DNA of 64,000 bases from Antedon mediterranea (Eukaryota; Echinodermata; Crinoidea; Comatulida; Antedonidae), in NCBI RefSeq assembly GCF_964355755.1, contig NC_092676.1, positions 15,484,288-15,548,287 of the forward strand, in the 5' to 3' direction. The notes under the pieces were generated by a model. The model saw only the letters and a program-made list of their open reading frames with translations, was not told the origin of the DNA and ran no database searches. A program made the translations under genes and the position numbers. Below are positions 58,577 through 64,000 of the stretch, piece by piece. Every line of letters starts with the position of its first letter. The stretch's first letter is position 1.

Positions 58577-60080
58577 GGGTATGAAAGAACATTCTTTTCA
58601 ATATGGAGCAAAGCATAAAAGTATAACAATTTGGTATGGATAACATCATTTAAAAAAACATCAACACCTTCATTAATAATTGCACTATTTTTTGGTACAG
58701 AAATCTTTCGGGTTCAATAGAATGAAGTCAGTAAATGTCGAGTTTATATGGATTACTGTATGAGAGCAATATTCTTTTGTAATAGACAGTTGTTGCTTTC
58801 TGCTTGGTTTTCCGACATAGAGTATCCCCTGCTGGTCATGTTTAGTTAAATTGTTAATATCAAATATAATCCGATTAGGCCCATTCACCCATTTAATAAA
58901 ATATGAATGTAAAATAATGAAGCCTAAAATAATATTTCCAAAATTCATAGCAAAGTTAGAAAATTACACAAATAAGAAAAACTATTTTTTTTTTAAATTT
59001 TGGGAATAATTGTAGGCCTATACGCATGTAAACTTCACTGAATTTAGGTAATTTTAATTATTTATTATGAATTATCACGAATCATTAATAATTATGGTTA
59101 ATAGAGTCCCCATATTTTTATCTATAAACTGATTTTTTGTTTGTAAGCTTTATTTTCTAAACGTTATGTGTTTTTTAAAAGATATCCATTGGTTTAGGAA
59201 AATGACATTTGCAATCTCCAGACTAACAGTGTGTCATCTAACAGGGGTAATTTCAATTAAATAGGCCAAAAGTAAAACACATTTTTTGTGATTTTCATAT
59301 ACATAAACATTTCGTTGACGCGAAGCGAACGTCTTTCAAAATATTTATTTGTCATCGTTTATATTCCATTCCATAAGTTTAATACGAATACAGAAAAACA
59401 ATACAATCGATTTGTTGCTGAATTTCTTCTAAATGTCAAGTCATATGCACGACACCGCCCCCTCCCCCACCCTATTTTCTTCCTTCCACCGACAACATTT
59501 AGGTAAATTGAGCTAATATTATGTTAGGGTTAGGTTAATTCAATTTGTAATAATCGTCGGCGGTGTGCATCAATATTTGTTGTCTAGAGACAGTTGCTTG
59601 AGGAAGGGATAGTTTCCCAGGGGTATTTAGCGTATTGGGATGAGGTAGTTGCCCTCATATAAGAGTAGGTTGTCCGGAGAGTAGTTATTACAGTCAAGGA
59701 ATGCTATCAAATGCTCGGACACAGCTTGCAACATAATCAAGAAGATCGGGTATTGGTCACGCCCTATATTTTATAACCAGGTTGTCTATCATTATCTCCC
59801 TGCTACAGAATTTTAAGTAAGCAAGGTTTCTTAACTATAAGGTTTCAGATATTCAAAACAAAATGATATTTTCTATCTTAAGATGCAATTACTGTTCGGG
59901 CATTACTATTCCAACTTGATATATTGTTACATGAACGATGATCATTAGGTAGAATTACTTTAATCCGACTAAGGTTTAGTCATAACTCTACAATCGTGTA
60001 ATCTATTAGTGAAAACATAAAATGCGTTTACTTTATGTATAAATAAATGTCTTCAATTGCTTTGATTATCTATTTGTACA
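58577..60080. other. Intergenic, nothing recognised
   Basis: AT-rich. A TTAGGGTTAGG string at about 59523 resembles telomere repeat but is too short to mean anything. Confidence 0.4.
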
Positions 60081-60214
60081 GTATATCAAGAATTGTTTAG
60101 ATTTGGCATCTGCGAATGAAAGGGTTTGTACAGGGTTGTACAGATATCAAGAATTGTTTAGATTTGACGTATTTAGCATTTGCGATTGCAAGGGTTATTA
60201 CAGGTTTGTACATA
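60081..60214 (+). repeat. Two-copy tandem duplication, about 61-bp period
   Basis: ATATCAAGAATTGTTTAGATTTG occurs at 60083 and 60144, each followed by a CATTTGCGA/CATCTGCGA and AGGGTT..TACAGG continuation; the second copy has a small insertion. Confidence 0.8.
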
Positions 60215-60513
60215 ATTATATCAAACAAGTTGTTTTAGATATGGTGTTCAGCAGACCATGCGAATGGAATAGTTGGAGACAATGATATAACATATTCTAT
60301 TGTTTTTTGCTATTTTTTAGGTGAAATCAAGTTGGACTTTAGTTAATATTATTAATATTTCATTTTATGAGAAGTTCAAGTAAATTGAATTTTAATCAAT
60401 AACCTAGACCAACTGAAATGTAAAACAGGTTTCTTTTACCTGATTGTGTAATCCTGGATAAATATATTGCTAAATAAATAAATAATGTCATTGTAATGTA
60501 AATAGTACTACCG

Positions 60514-60802
60514 GTCCATGTTCATAGTACGCACCCCACGCTTTATCATGTTTGCGTGTACGTCCATGTTCATAGTACGCACCCCACGCTTTATCATGTT
60601 TGCGTGTACGTCCATGTTCATAGTACGCACCCCACGCTTTATCATGTTTGCGTGTACGTCCATGTTCATAGTACGCACCCCACGCTTTATCATGTTTGCG
60701 TGTACGTCCATGTTCATAGTACGCACCCCACGCTTTATCATGTTTGCGTGTACGTCCATGTTCATAGTACGCACCCCACGCTTTATCATGTTTGCGTGTA
60801 CG
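60514..60802. repeat. 48-bp tandem repeat, six identical units
   Basis: Unit GTCCATGTTCATAGTACGCA, CCCCACGCTTTATCATGTTT, GCGTGTAC repeated six times without change. Being a multiple of three, it gives 16-residue repeat reading frames on both strands; these are artefacts. Confidence 0.97.
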
Positions 60803-62620
60803 ATATAGTAATGAATAGTGTATAATTAATGCGTTGTGCCGAGATACAGTTGATAATTAAGTTAATAGGTTCATGATATTAACTTACCATCCATCATTGT
60901 CTGAAAGATTATTCTAATCACTATCATTACTACATTGCAGATTATTAGGATTATAAAATGTTACATTTATGTGGTTCAAACCCGTCTTGAAGAAAAAAAC
61001 ACCGACATCAAGCTAGGTTTTAACGACAGAGTCAACGTTTTTTTTTTTTTAATGCTTTAATTTATGAAGAAAACAAATGTTGGTTCTGCGGCTTACAAAG
61101 ACCAACGTTGATTTGTTAGATATTACCCATCTTAATAGAATCAGACTCCTATTTTGATAGCTCTTCTATTCATTACAGTCTTCCAATTTAGTTTTCCGGT
61201 ATAGGACTGATAAAAATCATGAAACGAGTAAAAAAAATAAACTAGATAAAGTAAACCAAATATCAGGCCTCGATAACGTAAAGGCACAGATACACAAACT
61301 CTGATTCGCCGTACGCAAAAGCAAAAATGCTTTTGAACATTTTGGCCCTCGGCTCAAGGCGTAGAAAATCAATGTTGATTTGATCCATTACTGTCTTCCA
61401 ATTTCACAAATACACCGTTAGTGTACCATTAATAAACTTGGTATAAAAAAAACCATGAAATTAGAAAAGAAACTATAGGAAACGTAAACCAAATATCAGG
61501 CTTCAATAGCGTAAAAGCAGTAGGGCCTACACATTAAAACCAAACAACGCTTAAACACAATATAGTGAATGTTTTGTTGTTTTATAGGCATGGGACTTAA
61601 TGCTTAGGTTTCGACAGTATCAGTGCTCTATACTAATTACAAATTATAATTATTCTTAACCTTGAAACATTTGAAACATGGTTAAAATACATATCTATTA
61701 TAATGTATTGCAAATAATTTACAGTACCGGTATAATTTTAAAAATAATGTATGAATGTATTGTGGGTCAAATATTCAATGTTTGAAATACAGAAGTGTAC
61801 AGTACAGTGTAATGTAATACATAATGATAGAAGTAATACAATAAATCAAACAAGATCCAATACGAAGAGTTGTTATAATAAATTAGAAAGTATAATAACT
61901 TAACATTGAGCAATACCCAGCCGCATTTGTTCTGTATTTTCATATCCGTAACTGTATGTCATCAGAATTATCTTAAAATGATTTGATAAAAAAACTTTTA
62001 CGTCAGGTGATGAACGTTTCCACGACATAACCACCAGCTACCCCGTAAATTTGAAAAACTACAAATGTAAACAGTTGTTTTTATGCTAATAATACTTTTA
62101 TAGAAAATTCTAAGACGTGAATTTTATTTTCCTTCTCGCTTATTTATCCAATGTTTTTTTTTCAAAACCACGTTAAATACCGTAGTCAATTGCATATCGA
62201 TTATGTTCAAACACGTACTTTCGGTATTAAGAAAAGTAGCATCGTCTCCACAATATCGTATACCTCATTTATCATTGAATCACTGTAATTTTGAAATAGA
62301 ACCTAGATGTTGTTCGTGTAATTTGACTTCATTCATTAAATGTAATCGAAATTTTGAAATGGTAGATTTGAACGTTGAAACTCAACCACATTTATTTTTG
62401 AAATTTATAAATCGATTTCGACATTTTCGCATTTTGTGTATGGTCGAAATTGTCTTATCGTTATCAGACGTTAAAGAATAACGTTAAAACTGTCATCAGT
62501 CAGTATTGTACACGATACAAATACGACAAGATTGAAAACTTGAATATTCTAAAACAAAATACATATATTCATTGGTTTGGATTTGTTGGCATGGTAACCT
62601 GTTACTAAAGAATTTTAAAT
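60803..62620. other. Intergenic, with a diverged tandem duplication
   Basis: About 61080-61295 and 61345-61535 are diverged copies of one segment (CGTTGATTTG / TGTTGATTTG, CAGTCTTCCAATTT / CTGTCTTCCAATTT, GTAAACCAAATATCAGGC in both). Nothing else recognised; a 92-codon open frame at 62203-62481 has no domain. Confidence 0.6.
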
Positions 62621-62907
62621 TCTGTCCTCGTCCTCTGCCATTAGATTCTGTCCTCGTCCTCTGCCATTAGATTCTGTCCTCGTCCTCTGCCATTAGATTC
62701 TGTCCTCGTCCTCTGCCATTAGATTCTGTCCTCGTCCTCTGCCATTAGATTCTGTCCTCGTCCTCTGCCATTAGATTCTGTCCTCATCCTCTGCCATTAG
62801 ATTCTGTCCTCGTCCTCTGCCATTAGATTCTGTCCTCGTCCTCTGCCATTAGATTCTGTCCTCGTCCTCTGCCATTAGATTCTGTCCTCGTCCTCTGCCA
62901 TTAGATT
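62621..62907. repeat. 26-bp tandem repeat, about 11 units
   Basis: Unit TCTGTCCTCGTCCTCTGCCA plus TTAGAT. All units are identical except one with CCTCATCC. Confidence 0.96.
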
Positions 62908-63433
62908 ATATCCGCTATTTTCATACCAATTCTCTTTCTCTAACTTTTAAAACTCCATAATTATTACCATTCCATGCTTTGTTTTTTAAAATGAAAATGG
63001 AAACTCTTGAATTATTTTTTATTATGGTTTATTGTTTACGGATTCGAAATAAAACAAATAAATAGGCCTATAGGCACATCATTTTTTCAGGTTACGGTAA
63101 GTAGACATTTAGTTTTCTCTAACTTTAACTGCTATATGTTAGGTTAGGTTGTATGACTTATTTAATTTATTTTGGTAGTATTTTAGGGTTGGTCTTTTGG
63201 TTAAATTTGACACAGATATGTACGTTTTGATCGATCAGGCTTAGATGTAGGCTTGCTTCGTTTTAATGCAGAATTATGCCTCGGATTGTGTGTGGGCCAT
63301 TAGCTAGTAGACATTGTTGTGTTCATTTCCAGCAGAAGGTCTTGATGTGCTGGCAATTCAAACTTAACTTCGATTTTTATATTACCAACGCCATATACAT
63401 GGCTGCAGTCGCGTGGTCAAGTTAGTGTTTACC
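62908..63433. other. Intergenic, nothing recognised
   Basis: AT-rich; no gene or element seen. Confidence 0.4.
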
Positions 63434-63490
63434 GACCGAACACCGACCGACCGACCAACCGACCGACCGACCGACCAACCGACCGACCGA
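63434..63490. repeat. GACC tetranucleotide repeat within a dispersed repeat (copy B)
   Basis: (CGAC)n with CAAC interruptions, bracketed by GTGTTTACCGACC on the left and ATAGTGAGCTG on the right, as in the inverted copy at 37863-37931. Confidence 0.85.
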
Positions 63491-64000
63491 TATAGTGAGC
63501 TGTAAAATATTTTACATTTAGGTGTACATACATTTTTACAGAAGCGCTATTGAAAATAGGAGTTCATTACTCATCAAATAATTTGAAAAGAGGTGATGCA
63601 TTGAGAGAGATGGTAAATTGTAGTTTGAAAGATTCTAACTTTAGATCTTATCTTGATTAATCTATACAGGTGAACCTAGAATTAAGATATTAGATAAATG
63701 TTTAAGAGTTATTAATCTAATACAAATTATTTATCTACTGGAAATTCTTAAGGGCAAAAAAATGTAAAATCGCATTTCGAAAGATGATTGTTGTATTTTG
63801 TATGTAGTGTATTGTATGACTTAAAAGTAACTACAGATTTTGACTTTTTTGAAAAGGTGATTTTTTTTTTCTCAAAACAGTTGAATGAAGAGAAAGAATA
63901 TTTTTTAAATTTTGAAAAGAAAGAAAGATAAATGAACACAGCATGCATCTGTTGGATTTTCTTCATTAATCATGAAGTGTTTTTAATATTAGCGATAGCC
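63491..64000. other. Intergenic, nothing recognised
   Basis: AT-rich; a 72-codon open frame on the minus strand is low-complexity Lys/Phe text and not called. Confidence 0.4.

Noticed and set aside
59520-59536. Interstitial telomere repeat (TTAGGG)
   Set aside because: Only about two imperfect units.
60508-60825. Open frames on both strands with 16-residue repeats
   Set aside because: Produced by the 48-bp tandem repeat.

Overview
The window looks like AT-rich animal nuclear DNA, most likely from an echinoderm. The reasons are spliced genes with canonical GT-AG introns, a solute-carrier gene of animal type, many tandem repeats, degraded non-LTR retrotransposons, and an excess of the palindrome AGGCCT (33 copies counted by eye) of a kind I associate with echinoderm genomes. 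The class of echinoderm cannot be fixed from the sequence; the low GC would fit a crinoid, but that is a guess.

Most of the window (1747-55004, minus strand) is one gene, a vesicular glutamate transporter-like SLC17 carrier. I reconstruct ten consecutive coding exons giving the first 428 residues with correct phases throughout. The last roughly 150 residues lie beyond position 1. Intron 1 is about 24 kb, and the introns hold nearly all of the repeats.

Intron 6 carries what looks like a complete DNA transposon, 6514-11812 (5299 bp). It has 26-bp terminal inverted repeats with one mismatch and is flanked on both sides by TTAA. It contains two intact genes pointing toward each other: a seven-exon THAP-domain transposase of Kolobok type (741 residues, minus strand) and a single-exon 178-residue protein (plus strand) matching the cytoplasmic 'ballast' tail of the P2X7 receptor. 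Each gene starts near its own end of the element, downstream of a YY1-type site. The pairing of a THAP transposase with a P2X7-tail protein in one mobile element is the most interesting thing here.

Repeats by region: a CR1/L2-like LINE remnant (about 600-1420); TTAA-flanked miniature elements (5023-5179 and 58239-58572); an 11-bp minisatellite open in all six frames (12772-13187); a 583-bp foldback repeat (18811-19393); a 42-bp satellite with an 11-unit higher-order period, seeded with PIF/Harbinger-type MITEs including a nested one (21366-24150); an RTE-like LINE tail (27858-27995); a 3-kb 40-bp minisatellite (41520-44740); and, upstream of the transporter gene, further MITE copies, a 48-bp repeat with six identical units (60514-60802), a 26-bp repeat (62621-62907) and a GACC repeat (63434-63490). 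From 55005 to 64000 I recognise no gene. I found no tRNA, rRNA or CRISPR array.
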